This document shows positions 25,276 to 34,161 of a stretch of 62,096 nt of DNA, one piece after another. The notes below the pieces were generated by a model. It was not told where the DNA came from. It searched no databases and saw only the letters and a list, made by a program, of their open reading frames with translations. Position numbers and translations under genes: made by a program. The first letter of the stretch is position 1. Each line of letters starts with the position of its first letter. Source of the DNA: Acidobacteriota bacterium (lineage in GTDB: Bacteria; Actinomycetota; Acidimicrobiia; Acidimicrobiales; Microtrichaceae); the NCBI GenBank assembly GCA_003577145.1, contig QEUP01000020.1, forward strand, positions 1-62,096, read 5' to 3'.

Positions 25276-27135
25276 ATGAGACTCCCCGAACGGGCCATAG
25301 CCGGTGTCAGCTCGGCCCTGCTTCCGCCGGAGGCCGGAGGCCGGCCGGCCGAGAAGCTGCTGCCGGTGCTCACCAGCGGCCTGGAGCGGATGGACGGGCT
25401 GCAACGCACAGCCATCGTGGGCGCGCTCCTCGCCATCGACGGCTATGCGCTCGCCACGACGCGCCATCGCCTCGCGGACCTCGACGAGAAGGGCCGGGAC
25501 AGGGTGCTGAGCCGGCTGGCTGCCGGTCACGCCGGCAGGGACCTGCTCATGGCCGCCAAGGCCTTCCTCCTCCTCATGGCAGGGGCCGACCAGTACCGCG
25601 ACGAGATGATCGGGCGCGGCAACCGCTTCCCACCGGCACGTCCCGACCCCGACATGAACGTGGTCCCGTCGTCGGGCTGGGCCGACGATCACCGTTGCGA
25701 CTACGTGGTCATCGGCTCCGGCGCAGGCGGCGCAATGGCCGCGCGCAGCCTGAGCCGCGCCGGGGCGGCGGTCGTGATCGTGGAAGAGGGACGGCGCCAC
25801 GGTGTCGAGGAGTTCCGTCGCGAGCACCCGATCGCCCGCTTCCAGTCGATGTACCGCGAAGCAGGGGCCACCCTCGCGCTCGGGCGCCCGCCCATCGCCT
25901 TGCCGATCGGACGGGGCGTCGGCGGCACTACCCTCGTCAACTCCGGCACCTGCTACCGCACGCCGGCGCGTGTGATGCGACGCTGGAGGGACACCTGGGG
26001 TGTCCCGATGGCGGACCCGGCGGTGTTCGATCCCTACCTCGACGATGTCTGGGACACGCTTCAGGTCGCCCCCGCTCCCGCCGATGTGATCGGCCGCAAC
26101 GCCGAGCTCACCATCGAGGGGGCCGGCCGCCTCGGATGGAAGGCATACCCGCTCAACCGCAACGCGCCGGGTTGCGCGGGCTCGTGCCAGTGCGCGATCG
26201 GGTGCCCTCGCAACGCCAAGGGCGGCGTGCACCTGAACGCACTCCCCCAAGCGTGCGAGGCGGGGGCAGTCATTCTGAGCGAGGCGCGCGTCGTGCGCAT
26301 CCTCACGGAACGGGGCCACGCGACGGGGGTGCTGGCGCGCCGCCGCGATGGGTCGTCGTTCACCATCCACGCGGCGCAGATCGTCGTGGCGGCCGGTGCG
26401 ACCGAGACTCCTCCCCTCCTCGCGCGGAGCGGCCTGGCACGACATCGCGAGCTGGGCCGGAACATGGCCATACACCCGGCGCTCTCCCTGGCCGGGCGGA
26501 TGGAGGAGAAGGTCACACCTTGGCACGGGGTGCTCCAGAGCGCCGGCGTCGAAGAGCTGCACGACGTCGACGGCATCCTGATCGAGGCCACCTCCACTCC
26601 CCCGGGGATGGGGAGCATGACCCTGCCCGGCCACGGCCGTCGGCTGCTCGAGGAGATCGCCCGCGCCGACCATCTGATGGTGCTGGGGGCGATGGTCAGC
26701 GACAAGCCCTCCGGTCGGGTGGTGGGAACCCCGGCAGGGACGCTCATCGGATACAACCTCGCCGGCGACGACGCCTACCGCCTCAAACGAGCGCTCGTCG
26801 CCATGGGAGAGCTGGCGTTCGCAGCCGGTGCTCACGAAGTGCTCACCGGCATCCCGGGTCACGAGACCGCGTCGGACCTGGACGAGCTGATCGAAGCGGT
26901 GCGCCGCAGCGACATCAAGGCGCTGCACCTGGCCGCGTTCCACCCGACCGGTACCGCGCGCATGGGCCGGGACCCTCAACGCTGCCCTGTTCGACCGGAC
27001 GGGAGGCTCAGAGGAGTCAGCGGCGTCTGGCTGGCGGACGCTTCGATCCTGCCGAGCTGTCCCGAGGTGAATCCTCAGGTCTCGATCATGGCCATGAGCC
27101 TCGCCGTCGCTGATCGCATGCTCGAGGCGGCCTGA
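25276..27135 (+). CDS. GMC-family flavin oxidoreductase (long-chain alcohol oxidase type)
   Basis: This is a 619-aa GMC oxidoreductase. After a helical N-terminal region (about 1-130) comes the FAD-binding VIGSGAGGAMAARSLSRAG, then GVGGTTLVNSGTCYRTP and a Cys-rich insertion CAGSCQCAIGCPRNAKGG. The C-terminal catalytic segment is HPTGTARMG, followed by VWLADASILPSCPEVNP. The helical N-terminus and Cys insertion resemble plant/yeast-like long-chain fatty alcohol oxidases. It would oxidise a hydrophobic alcohol to an aldehyde. It starts at ATG 25276, 60 bp from the divergent membrane-protein gene, so a shared promoter region is likely. Confidence 0.9.
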   Translation: MRLPERAIAGVSSALLPPEAGGRPAEKLLPVLTSGLERMDGLQRTAIVGALLAIDGYALATTRHRLADLDEKGRDRVLSRLAAGHAGRDLLMAAKAFLLLMAGADQYRDEMIGRGNRFPPARPDPDMNVVPSSGWADDHRCDYVVIGSGAGGAMAARSLSRAGAAVVIVEEGRRHGVEEFRREHPIARFQSMYREAGATLALGRPPIALPIGRGVGGTTLVNSGTCYRTPARVMRRWRDTWGVPMADPAVFDPYLDDVWDTLQVAPAPADVIGRNAELTIEGAGRLGWKAYPLNRNAPGCAGSCQCAIGCPRNAKGGVHLNALPQACEAGAVILSEARVVRILTERGHATGVLARRRDGSSFTIHAAQIVVAAGATETPPLLARSGLARHRELGRNMAIHPALSLAGRMEEKVTPWHGVLQSAGVEELHDVDGILIEATSTPPGMGSMTLPGHGRRLLEEIARADHLMVLGAMVSDKPSGRVVGTPAGTLIGYNLAGDDAYRLKRALVAMGELAFAAGAHEVLTGIPGHETASDLDELIEAVRRSDIKALHLAAFHPTGTARMGRDPQRCPVRPDGRLRGVSGVWLADASILPSCPEVNPQVSIMAMSLAVADRMLEAA

Positions 27136-27196
27136 GCTCTGCTTGGATCGACCGGGCGCGCCTGGTGCGAGCCCGGCGCGGACGAGCGGTCCCAGA

Positions 27197-28177
27197 TCAG
27201 ACCGGGGCGGCGGAGCGGAGGCTCGCCAGCGAGTCGAGGGCTGCTTCGGCCTCCTCGACGAAGCGCGCCACCAGGTCGCCGGCCGGGACGATCTCGTCGA
27301 TCGCTCCGGTTGCCTGGCCCGCGGCGTAGCACTCCTTGTCAGGATCGACTTCGGCAGTCTCGTCACCACCGAGGTGCAGGGCGTTGTCGGACACGGATCG
27401 CATCATCTGCATCGGGAAGGGCTGGAGCTCCTCGGGATGCTCGTCGAAGTAGTCCGTGTAGCTGTTCCGCAGGCATCGCATGGTCTTGCCGCTGAAGGCG
27501 CGGCTGACAGTCGTCCCGTCCTCGGCGGTTCGGAGCAGCGCGTCCTTGTAGCCGGGAACTGCACGTGCCTCCGGGGTGGCGATGAAGCGGGTGCCGACCC
27601 ACACCCCGTCAGCCCCGAGCGCCAGCGCTGCGGCGAGGCCTCGCCCGTCGAAGATCCCACCGGCTGCCACCACCGGGACCCTGTCGCCGACGGCGTCCAC
27701 CACCTGCGGGACCAACGGCATCGTGGCAACCCTGCCGGTGTGGCCGCCGGCTTCGGTTCCCTGGGCGACGACGATGTCACAGCCGGCGTCGACGGCCCGG
27801 ACGGCATGGCTCACCTTGCCGCACATGTTCACCACCAGCAGGTCGTGCTCGTGGCACAGCGACACGACCTCTGAAGGGACGCCGAGGCCGGCCACGAACA
27901 CGCCGGCACCGCCCTCGATGATCCGGCTGACCAGATCGGCCATGTCGCCTGGCATGGCAGTCAACAAGTCCACACCGAAGGGCTTGTCGGTGAGGGAGCG
28001 GACGAGGCCGATCTCGGTCTCCATCTGCTCCGGGAGCATCGTTGCCGCACCCAGGCAGCCGAACCCACCGGCTTCGGAGACGGCGGCACAGAGCTGGTGG
28101 TACGCAACCCCTCCCATGCCGGCAAGCATCACCGGATGGTCGATGCCGAGCAGATCCGTGAGTCGTGTGCGGAGCAT
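27197..28177 (-). CDS. nitronate monooxygenase family flavoprotein
   Basis: This is a 326-aa TIM-barrel FMN enzyme related to 2-nitropropane dioxygenase and FabK-type reductases. Diagnostic segments are the opening IDHPVMLAGMGGVA, the catalytic-His motif GTEAGGHTG, and the FMN-phosphate loop VVAAGGIFDGRGLAAALALGADGVWVGTRF. The reaction may be oxidation of alkyl nitronates, but many members act on other enolate-like substrates. It is last in a three-gene operon (alcohol dehydrogenase, CMD-like protein, this gene); the 19-bp gap to the CMD-like gene supports co-transcription. Confidence 0.9.
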   Translation of the reverse strand: MLRTRLTDLLGIDHPVMLAGMGGVAYHQLCAAVSEAGGFGCLGAATMLPEQMETEIGLVRSLTDKPFGVDLLTAMPGDMADLVSRIIEGGAGVFVAGLGVPSEVVSLCHEHDLLVVNMCGKVSHAVRAVDAGCDIVVAQGTEAGGHTGRVATMPLVPQVVDAVGDRVPVVAAGGIFDGRGLAAALALGADGVWVGTRFIATPEARAVPGYKDALLRTAEDGTTVSRAFSGKTMRCLRNSYTDYFDEHPEELQPFPMQMMRSVSDNALHLGGDETAEVDPDKECYAAGQATGAIDEIVPAGDLVARFVEEAEAALDSLASLRSAAPV

Positions 28178-28196
28178 GGAGTCGTCCTTCCTGCAT

Positions 28197-28778
28197 TCAG
28201 GTCACATCGGGTGGTCGTGTTCCATCGGGCGGCCAAGGTGCTGCGCCGTCCTCGAGGTCGATGGCGAGCGAGCGCAGCACCACGGAGATCATCTGCCAGG
28301 CGCCGATGGCGCTGACCAGTTCGATGAGAGCCTCGGTGTCGCCGACGGCGCTTGCGCATTCCGCCCAGGTCGCAGAGCTGATCGCACCCCTGTCGATCAC
28401 CTCGTCACTGGCCGCGAGCACAGCCCTGTCCGCCGGCCCGAAGCCGGTGTGCGCGCGCCAGTCGCGGACAGCGAGGACATCGGGCTCGTCGATGCCGACG
28501 CCCCGGGCGATGGGCCAGTGTTGTGTCCATTCGTAGACCGAGCCGGTTCGCCACGCGATCCGCATGATGACCAGCTCGCGGAGCCTCGCGTCGAGGCTGT
28601 TCCTCAACAGCAGTTGTTCGAGGAGGTCGTAGAGCCTCCTGGCGAGCGGCGGGTGCTGGAGCAACACCTGGAAGACCCTGAGGTCGGCCATCCCCTCGGG
28701 GACACCACCGTCGACAGCGGCTCGCCGCGCCGCCTCGAGCCCGAGTTGGCCGATTCGGCTGCCGCCTCGCGGGGTCAC
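28197..28778 (-). CDS. carboxymuconolactone-decarboxylase/AhpD-like protein
   Basis: This is a 193-aa protein starting at GTG 28778, which overlaps the alcohol dehydrogenase stop (GTGA), so it is translationally coupled. The family core is seen in RELVIMRIAWRTGSVYEWTQHW, where the usual helical His-containing motif lies. The AhpD-type CxxC is absent, so peroxidase activity is unlikely. It could be a decarboxylase-like or binding partner in the same oxidation pathway as the flanking dehydrogenase and nitronate monooxygenase. Confidence 0.83.
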   Translation of the reverse strand: MTPRGGSRIGQLGLEAARRAAVDGGVPEGMADLRVFQVLLQHPPLARRLYDLLEQLLLRNSLDARLRELVIMRIAWRTGSVYEWTQHWPIARGVGIDEPDVLAVRDWRAHTGFGPADRAVLAASDEVIDRGAISSATWAECASAVGDTEALIELVSAIGAWQMISVVLRSLAIDLEDGAAPWPPDGTRPPDVT

Positions 28779-29914
28779 CTCGGCCCACCCTGTTCGGGGA
28801 CGATGACCCCGTGGACGGGTGCGGTCTCGTCGCCCTCGCCTGCCATCGCGACGAGGAGGTCGGCGGCACCACCCAAAGAGACCGTACGACGAGGCAGCTC
28901 GTCGAACGGGTAGGCACCGGAGGCGAGGAGATCCAGGGCCGCCCGGTAGGCCGGTACGTCCACGCCCAGCGCGCCGAGTATCCGCAGTTCCTTGAACACG
29001 ACCATGTCGGGTGCGAACCCCGGCGCACCTGCCGAGCCCTTGGTGCCCGCCAGGACGATCGTTCCTCCTGCCCGCGCCAACTCGACGGCCTGGGCGACGA
29101 CACCGGGTGCCTTGGCCGTCACGTCGACCACGACGTCGGCGAGCCCGCCGGTTGACCCGCGGATGGCCTCGACCGGATCGTCGACGGTTACGTCGACGGT
29201 GAGATCGGCCCCGAAGCGCTGGGCCATCTCGAGGCGGGGTGCGTCGCGGGCACCGTGGCCGGTCACCATCACGAAGCCCGCTCCGGCCTCCCGAACCGCC
29301 GCCACCGCGCAGAGCCCCCGAATGCCGGGCCCGAGTATCGCCACGACAGCCCCCGGCTTGGTCTCGGGAACGGTCACCGCCCACCTGATGCCCGCTCCCA
29401 GCGGGTTGAACACGGTGGCGAGCACCGGGTCGAGCCCGTGGGGCACCTTCAGCAGCATCGAGTCCGGCGACAGGTACTGGTGGGTCGCGTAGCCACCCCA
29501 CAGCGATGGTGGTGTCGCCACCGGTACGAACCCGTACATGTCGCCCAGGCCGTGATTGCGACAGTGCCGGTAGTTGCCCTCGATGCAGCGCTCACAGGAG
29601 CGACACGACTGGAACACCTCGACCGCCACCCGGTCACCGGTGACCACTCCCAACCTGTCGGCAGCCACCGGGCCGATCTCCTCGATGAGGCCGACGCTCT
29701 CGTGGCCGGGGATGAAGGGGGCACCGGTCGGGAGAGTGCCGGTGAACTGCTCGTGGTCGGTGCCGCACAGGCCACAGGCTTCGACTCTCATCAAGGCGTC
29801 ATCGACTGTGATCTCGGGGAGGTCGAACTCCTGCAGGGTCAGCCGGCGGGGTGCCTCGAGCACCAGCGCCGTGGCGCGGCCAGGTCCGGCGTGGCCGGAA
29901 CTCGACTGGCTCAT
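28775..29914 (-). CDS. zinc-dependent medium-chain alcohol dehydrogenase
   Basis: This is a 379-aa MDR-family dehydrogenase. The catalytic-zinc ligands appear as CGLCGTDH and GHESVG, and the structural-zinc Cys set as CRSCERCIEGNYRHC. The Rossmann motif is GPGIRGLCAVAA. It would oxidise an alcohol with NAD(P)+. It is the first gene of an operon with the CMD-like and nitronate monooxygenase genes. An operator-like inverted repeat lies 77 bp upstream and is shared with the thiolase-like promoter, linking the two sets of genes. Confidence 0.92.
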   Translation of the reverse strand: MSQSSSGHAGPGRATALVLEAPRRLTLQEFDLPEITVDDALMRVEACGLCGTDHEQFTGTLPTGAPFIPGHESVGLIEEIGPVAADRLGVVTGDRVAVEVFQSCRSCERCIEGNYRHCRNHGLGDMYGFVPVATPPSLWGGYATHQYLSPDSMLLKVPHGLDPVLATVFNPLGAGIRWAVTVPETKPGAVVAILGPGIRGLCAVAAVREAGAGFVMVTGHGARDAPRLEMAQRFGADLTVDVTVDDPVEAIRGSTGGLADVVVDVTAKAPGVVAQAVELARAGGTIVLAGTKGSAGAPGFAPDMVVFKELRILGALGVDVPAYRAALDLLASGAYPFDELPRRTVSLGGAADLLVAMAGEGDETAPVHGVIVPEQGGPR

Positions 29915-29990
29915 GGCCGTCCTCTCTGCCCCCCTACAGCGGTCTGGCTGGTGCCGGGCGCTGCGCTCCGGCCCGTCCCGACCCTAGCCC

Positions 29991-30012
29991 TTACTGATCC
30001 ACGAGTCAATAA
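29991..30012. promoter_or_regulatory. operator-like inverted repeat upstream of the alcohol dehydrogenase operon
   Basis: TTACTGA (29991-29997) and TCAATAA (30006-30012) have the same arms and the same 8-bp spacing as the site at 23173-23194. Reverse-complemented, the two sites fit TTAYTGA, three pyrimidines, then GTGGATCARTAA. The conserved centre argues for one regulator acting at both promoters. Confidence 0.55.
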
Positions 30013-30024
30013 GCCAGCCCAAGC

Positions 30025-30082
30025 CGGTTCTGTGAACGCGCGTGGCCCCTATAGGGGCCTTTTCGGTTCACAAAACGCGTGG
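30025..30082. repeat. palindromic intergenic element, copy C
   Basis: The core GGCCCCTATAGGGGCC is at 30044-30059, with arms TGTGAAC (30031-30037) and GTTCACA. Relative to copies A and B it is inverted: the GCGCGTGG side is on the left and the CCTTTT side on the right. It lies between the alcohol dehydrogenase promoter and the stop of the metallopeptidase-like gene. Confidence 0.9.
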
Positions 30083-30107
30083 GTCGGTTACAGGACGCGT
30101 GACCTGC

Positions 30108-31325
30108 TCAGCTGCAGGCGGTGAGGCGGAGGGAGTCGCCGGCTTCGGCGATGTCGGCTGCTTCCTGGTTCGCGGACCACTCCTCCAGTGCGGCGAGGAG
30201 CTCGGCGCGATCCTCGGCGGTGTCCATCACGAAGTCGACCCGCACGCAGAACGAGTCCCCCTCCTCCCACGCCACGTACCAGTCCCCGCCCCACCCCTCG
30301 GCCGCCTGCTCGGCGTCCACCCGCTCCACCTCGGAGTCGAGCAGCTCGACGAGGACCAGCTCACCGAAGGCTCCCTCGTCGACCACCTCGCCGTCCGCCG
30401 GCGGTGCCTCGACTGCGACGGCTCCCTCACCGTCCAGATAGGCATCGGGGTGCAACAGCTGCTCGCTCGTCGTGGGCGGCTCGGCGAAGGCGGCCTCGAT
30501 CGCCGCTTCGCCTCCGTCATCGACGATGGCACTCACCAGCCCGGGCCCGGCCAGATAGGGGAACGACAGCACCTCGGTGAGGATCGGGGGGATGTCGGAC
30601 ACGTCGGTGTCCCCACCCGTGCTCAGCTCCTCCTCGGTCGCCTCGAACTGCTCCTGGGAGGAGAGCGTCTGGCGATACTGCTCCTCCACCCTCATCGCAC
30701 TGCCCTCGACGAGCACGCTGAAGCCGAAGGCCGATTCGTCGTCGGCATCGTCGAGATCTTGACGGTCGAGGTCGTAGAGCTGGTCGTCGAGCGCATGAGT
30801 CAGCTCGTGCACGAGCACCACCCTGACGAAGGGAGTCAGCTCGGTGCCGCGCACCACCAGCTCCGCTGCCTCGGGGTCGTAGAAGCCGACGACGCCGACC
30901 CCGAGCAGCTTCCTCAGCGACTCGGCGAAGTCCACCCCTTCCTCGACCAGTCCGAGGGCGACCAGCAGCCGGCCGGTCCGGTCGATCTCGTCACGATCCT
31001 CCTCGAAGTCACGAAGGAGACGCTGGATGAACTCGTCGTCACCCACGAAATGGACCTGCGGCTCGGAGCTGAACTGCTCGTTCCTGGCGGCCTCGATGAA
31101 ATCGATGATCTCGTCGATGGCCACCTCGAACTCGTCGGGCACCGGCTGCCCCGTCGTCGACGGGGTTGAGGAGGTCGGCGGTTCATCCTGGGTGCTGGTC
31201 GATCCCGGGCCCGGCGAGGCCACGTCGCCGCGAGTGGCCAGGTAGAGCACACCGGCCAGCAGTGCGATGCCCAGCGCGGCTGCGAGTGCGAACACCGCCG
31301 CGCGCGACGAACCCGCTCTCTCCAT
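30108..31325 (-). CDS. membrane-anchored HExxH metallopeptidase-like protein
   Basis: This is a 405-aa protein with one N-terminal transmembrane segment (about residues 9-30), then a Ser/Thr/Pro linker to residue 65 and an acidic extracytoplasmic domain. The zinc-protease motif HELTHALDDQ (near residue 175) is present, and a later Glu in LVEGSAM is a plausible third ligand, as in gluzincins. Its strongly acidic composition suggests a cell-surface protein. I do not recognise a named peptidase family, and the substrate is unknown. The start ATG 31325 follows GAGGAAT. Confidence 0.72.
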   Translation of the reverse strand: MERAGSSRAAVFALAAALGIALLAGVLYLATRGDVASPGPGSTSTQDEPPTSSTPSTTGQPVPDEFEVAIDEIIDFIEAARNEQFSSEPQVHFVGDDEFIQRLLRDFEEDRDEIDRTGRLLVALGLVEEGVDFAESLRKLLGVGVVGFYDPEAAELVVRGTELTPFVRVVLVHELTHALDDQLYDLDRQDLDDADDESAFGFSVLVEGSAMRVEEQYRQTLSSQEQFEATEEELSTGGDTDVSDIPPILTEVLSFPYLAGPGLVSAIVDDGGEAAIEAAFAEPPTTSEQLLHPDAYLDGEGAVAVEAPPADGEVVDEGAFGELVLVELLDSEVERVDAEQAAEGWGGDWYVAWEEGDSFCVRVDFVMDTAEDRAELLAALEEWSANQEAADIAEAGDSLRLTACS

Positions 31326-31491
31326 ATTCCTCCTCGGCCCCCGGCACTGGCTCTCAGGCTACGTGAGCCGGGACAGCGTTCGACGTCGGACACAGCCGGC
31401 GGTCGTGGGTTGTCCGGTAGCGTCGGCCCCGCAGAGGAGCTCAGCAGAGGGGGTCGACAGAAGTGAGGAAGCAGCTGACCAGGGAAGCGGC

Positions 31492-32517
31492 GTGAAGCCG
31501 GTCCGCTTCAGCGTCGTGGGGGTCGAGCACCTGCACGCCTTCCTCCAAGCGGGCTTGCTCGTGGAGGCTGGTGCCGAGCTCGTGTCGTACTTCTCCCCCG
31601 AGGGAGATCTTCTCGCAGGCTTCTCCCAGATGTTCCCCCAGGCACGGCGCGTCCCGGACCAGCGGGAGATAATGCTCGACGACACCATCTCGCTCGTCGT
31701 GTGCGCCGCGCGGCCCGACCTCCGGGCTGCCACAGCCGTCGAGGCGATGCAGCACGGCAAGGACGTCTTCGTCGACAAGCCGGGTGCGACGACGTTGGGG
31801 CAACTCGAAGAGCTGCGCCGCGTCCAGAGCATCACCGGGTGTCGCTGGGTCGTCTTCTTCTCCGAGCGCCTGACCAGCCCGGCCACCATCAGGGCTGGTG
31901 AGCTCGTCGGGGCGGGCGCAATCGGAGAGCCCGTCCACACGACAGGCCTGGGCCCCCATCAGCTCACTTCGAGCCCGCGACCGGAGTGGTTCTTCGACCC
32001 GGCACACACAGGCGGGATACTCGCCGACCTGGCTTCGCACCAGGTCGATCAGTTCCTCCACTTCACCGGTGCCCGCGACGCGCGGGTCCAGGCCGCTCTG
32101 GTGGCCAACTGGAACCGGCCGGATCATCGGGACTTCGAGGACTTCGGCGAAGTCCTCCTCAGCTCTGCCGGAGCAACCGGCTGGGCCCAGGTCGACTGGC
32201 TGAGCCCCGACGGTTTGGGGACCTGGGGGGATGTCAGGCTGACGATCCTCGGCACCGAGGGAACCATCGAGATCCGCAAGAACATCGACCTGGCGGGGCG
32301 GTCCGGTGGAGATCACCTGTTGATCGTCGACGACCGGACCGTGCGCCACGTCGACTGCACCGGCGTGGAACTGCCCTTCGCGTCGTCGCTGCTGGCCGAC
32401 GTGCTGGACCGTACCGAAACGGCCATGACGACGGATCACGCCTTCCGGGCCACCGAGTTGGCCCTGCAGGCACAGGCGCAAGCGACCCGCCTCGGCCTGT
32501 TGAGCGGCCAGTCCTGA
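31492..32517 (+). CDS. Gfo/Idh/MocA-family oxidoreductase
   Basis: This is a 341-aa NAD(P)-dependent oxidoreductase of the sugar/inositol dehydrogenase superfamily. The Rossmann start is divergent (FSVVGVEHLHAF instead of GxGxxG). The catalytic-lysine motif is DKPGATT (the family's EKP) and GGILADLASHQVDQFLHF carries the conserved Asp and His. The start is GTG 31492, preceded by AGGGAAGCGG. The substrate is probably a polyol, sugar or related cyclic compound; the loosened Rossmann glycines make cofactor use less certain. It is divergent from the metallopeptidase-like gene. Confidence 0.85.
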   Translation: MKPVRFSVVGVEHLHAFLQAGLLVEAGAELVSYFSPEGDLLAGFSQMFPQARRVPDQREIMLDDTISLVVCAARPDLRAATAVEAMQHGKDVFVDKPGATTLGQLEELRRVQSITGCRWVVFFSERLTSPATIRAGELVGAGAIGEPVHTTGLGPHQLTSSPRPEWFFDPAHTGGILADLASHQVDQFLHFTGARDARVQAALVANWNRPDHRDFEDFGEVLLSSAGATGWAQVDWLSPDGLGTWGDVRLTILGTEGTIEIRKNIDLAGRSGGDHLLIVDDRTVRHVDCTGVELPFASSLLADVLDRTETAMTTDHAFRATELALQAQAQATRLGLLSGQS

Positions 32518-32538
32518 TCCGAAGTCGTCCGCACGAGA

Positions 32539-33189
32539 TCAGTCGGCTCGACGCTCGTCCCCGTCGGGCACCAGCCGCCGGGCCACAACGTGTCGGCGGA
32601 TCCAGGCGTGCATCGCTATGCCCGACGCCACTCCTGCGTTGATCGATCTGGTCGACCCGAACTGGGTGATCGAGCAGGTCAGCGACGCTGCCTCGCGGGC
32701 TTGCTCCGACAAGCCCGGTCCCTCCTGGCCGAACACCAGCACGCAGCGTTCGGGCAAGTCGACCGACTCGATCGGAACGGAGCCCGGCAGGTTGTCGACA
32801 CCCACCACCTCGAGCGAGGAGCCCTCGGCGAAGGCCATGAGGTCCTCGATGGCGCGATGGTGGCGTATGTGCTGATAGCGGTCAGTGACCATCGCGCCGC
32901 GTCGGTTCCAGCGCTTCTGGCCGACGATGTGCACCTCGGCCGCGAGGAAGGCGTTGGCGTTGCGCACGACGGTGCCGATGTTGAGGTCGTGCTCCCAGTT
33001 CTCGATCGCGACATGAAACGGGTGACGCCTCCGGTCGAGGTCGGCCACGATCGCGTCGTGATGCCAGTAGCGATAGCGGTCCACCACGTTGCGCCGGTCG
33101 CCCTCGGCGAGCAGCACGGGATCGAGGCGTGGGTCATCGGGCCAAGGCCGTGGGTGTGGACCGACGCCATGTGGCTCGGGAAGTGCCAT
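32539..33189 (-). CDS. TrmH/SpoU-family RNA 2'-O-methyltransferase
   Basis: This is a 216-aa SPOUT-knot methyltransferase that would methylate a ribose in rRNA or tRNA using S-adenosylmethionine. The three family motifs are clear: NIGTVVRNANAF, then VLVFGQEGPGLSEQ and STRSINAGVASGIAMHAW. The N-terminal 45 residues are charged and could help RNA binding. I start it at ATG 33189 (MALPEPHG). It is convergent with the Gfo/Idh gene. Confidence 0.92.
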   Translation of the reverse strand: MALPEPHGVGPHPRPWPDDPRLDPVLLAEGDRRNVVDRYRYWHHDAIVADLDRRRHPFHVAIENWEHDLNIGTVVRNANAFLAAEVHIVGQKRWNRRGAMVTDRYQHIRHHRAIEDLMAFAEGSSLEVVGVDNLPGSVPIESVDLPERCVLVFGQEGPGLSEQAREAASLTCSITQFGSTRSINAGVASGIAMHAWIRRHVVARRLVPDGDERRAD

Positions 33190-33232
33190 GGAGCAACATC
33201 GTGACCGAATCGGCAGGCTCGATCCAAGCAAG

Positions 33233-33970
33233 TCAGATCGCGCGGACCACGAGGACGGCCACCGCGGCCACGAGCACCACGAGCACCACGGTCTCGAAGG
33301 TGCGCGACGCCATCCGTCTCGACAGCCGGATGCCGATCGGGAACACGACCACGACCGGCACCAACGCCAGCGCGCTGGCAACCAGAGTGCTCCAGGTGTA
33401 GAGGCCGAGCACGGCGATAGAGATCGCCTGTACCAGGCTGAACAGGGCGAACAGCGTGGTCGTGCTGAACAGGTAGGCGTCGCGGGGGAGACGGAATGCG
33501 TGGAAGTACGTCCCTATCAGCGGTCCACTTATGCCAGTCGCTCCGTGCAACGCACCCGAGACCACTGCAACCAGCGGCGCGGTCGGCTTCGTCACCCGCT
33601 CCGACAGCCGGAAGTCGGGATGTACCAGCAGCACCACGACGTAAAGGGTCACCAGCGAGGCGAGCACGAGCGCCAGGGAGGTCTCGTTCAGCTCCTCCAA
33701 CACGAGCGCGCCCAGTGGAACGGCCAGCGCCCCGAGCACGAGCATCACCCCCACGTGCCGGGAGTCGCCTCTGGCGCTCCAGCTGTCGGTGACGAGCCAG
33801 GCGTTGGACAGCACCGAGGGAAGGGCCATCACCACCACCGCCGTCTCCACGCCGAGGGGTATGGCCAGCACCGGTACCGCGATCAGCGGCAGACCGAGGC
33901 CGGTCACCGACTTGATGAGGGACCCCGCGGCTACCGCCAGGGCGACGTACACGAAGTCGGGCGCGCTCAT
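33233..33970 (-). CDS. TauE/SafE-family membrane permease
   Basis: This is a 245-aa integral membrane protein with about seven or eight membrane segments. The two family half-motifs are present: LIKSVTGLGLPLIAVPVLAIPLG at the start, and SGALHGATGISGPLIGTYFHAF in the middle. The family exports sulfite, sulfoacetate or other organic anions; with two sulfatases elsewhere in the window, a sulfur oxyanion is possible but unproven. ATG 33970 is chosen (MSAPDFVY). Confidence 0.88.
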   Translation of the reverse strand: MSAPDFVYVALAVAAGSLIKSVTGLGLPLIAVPVLAIPLGVETAVVVMALPSVLSNAWLVTDSWSARGDSRHVGVMLVLGALAVPLGALVLEELNETSLALVLASLVTLYVVVLLVHPDFRLSERVTKPTAPLVAVVSGALHGATGISGPLIGTYFHAFRLPRDAYLFSTTTLFALFSLVQAISIAVLGLYTWSTLVASALALVPVVVVFPIGIRLSRRMASRTFETVVLVVLVAAVAVLVVRAI

Positions 33971-34161
33971 GCGTCGCTCGTGCGGCAACGAAGCGACACT
34001 GGAACGTCCTGGTTCGTGCCCGACATCGACGGCAGGCTAGCCCCCGACATGTTCTGAATGGTCCGTTCCAGGCTGCGGGACCTGCTGCAGCAACCCTCCC
34101 CCTTGACCGGCGCCTCGCTTGGTCCACACACTGGCGGCACCCGGATACTCGGAGGCCCGCC

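Noticed and set aside
24868-27369. 833-aa minus-strand ORF opposite the GMC oxidase
   Set aside because: The plus strand carries all GMC motifs; the antisense frame is low-complexity Arg/His/Gly-rich and arises from GC-biased codons. Only its last 115 residues are a likely gene.
30070-30100. Second copy of the right end of element C (ACGCGTG repeated at about 20-bp spacing)
   Set aside because: Only seven bases are shared exactly and no core palindrome follows, so it is not counted as a fifth element.
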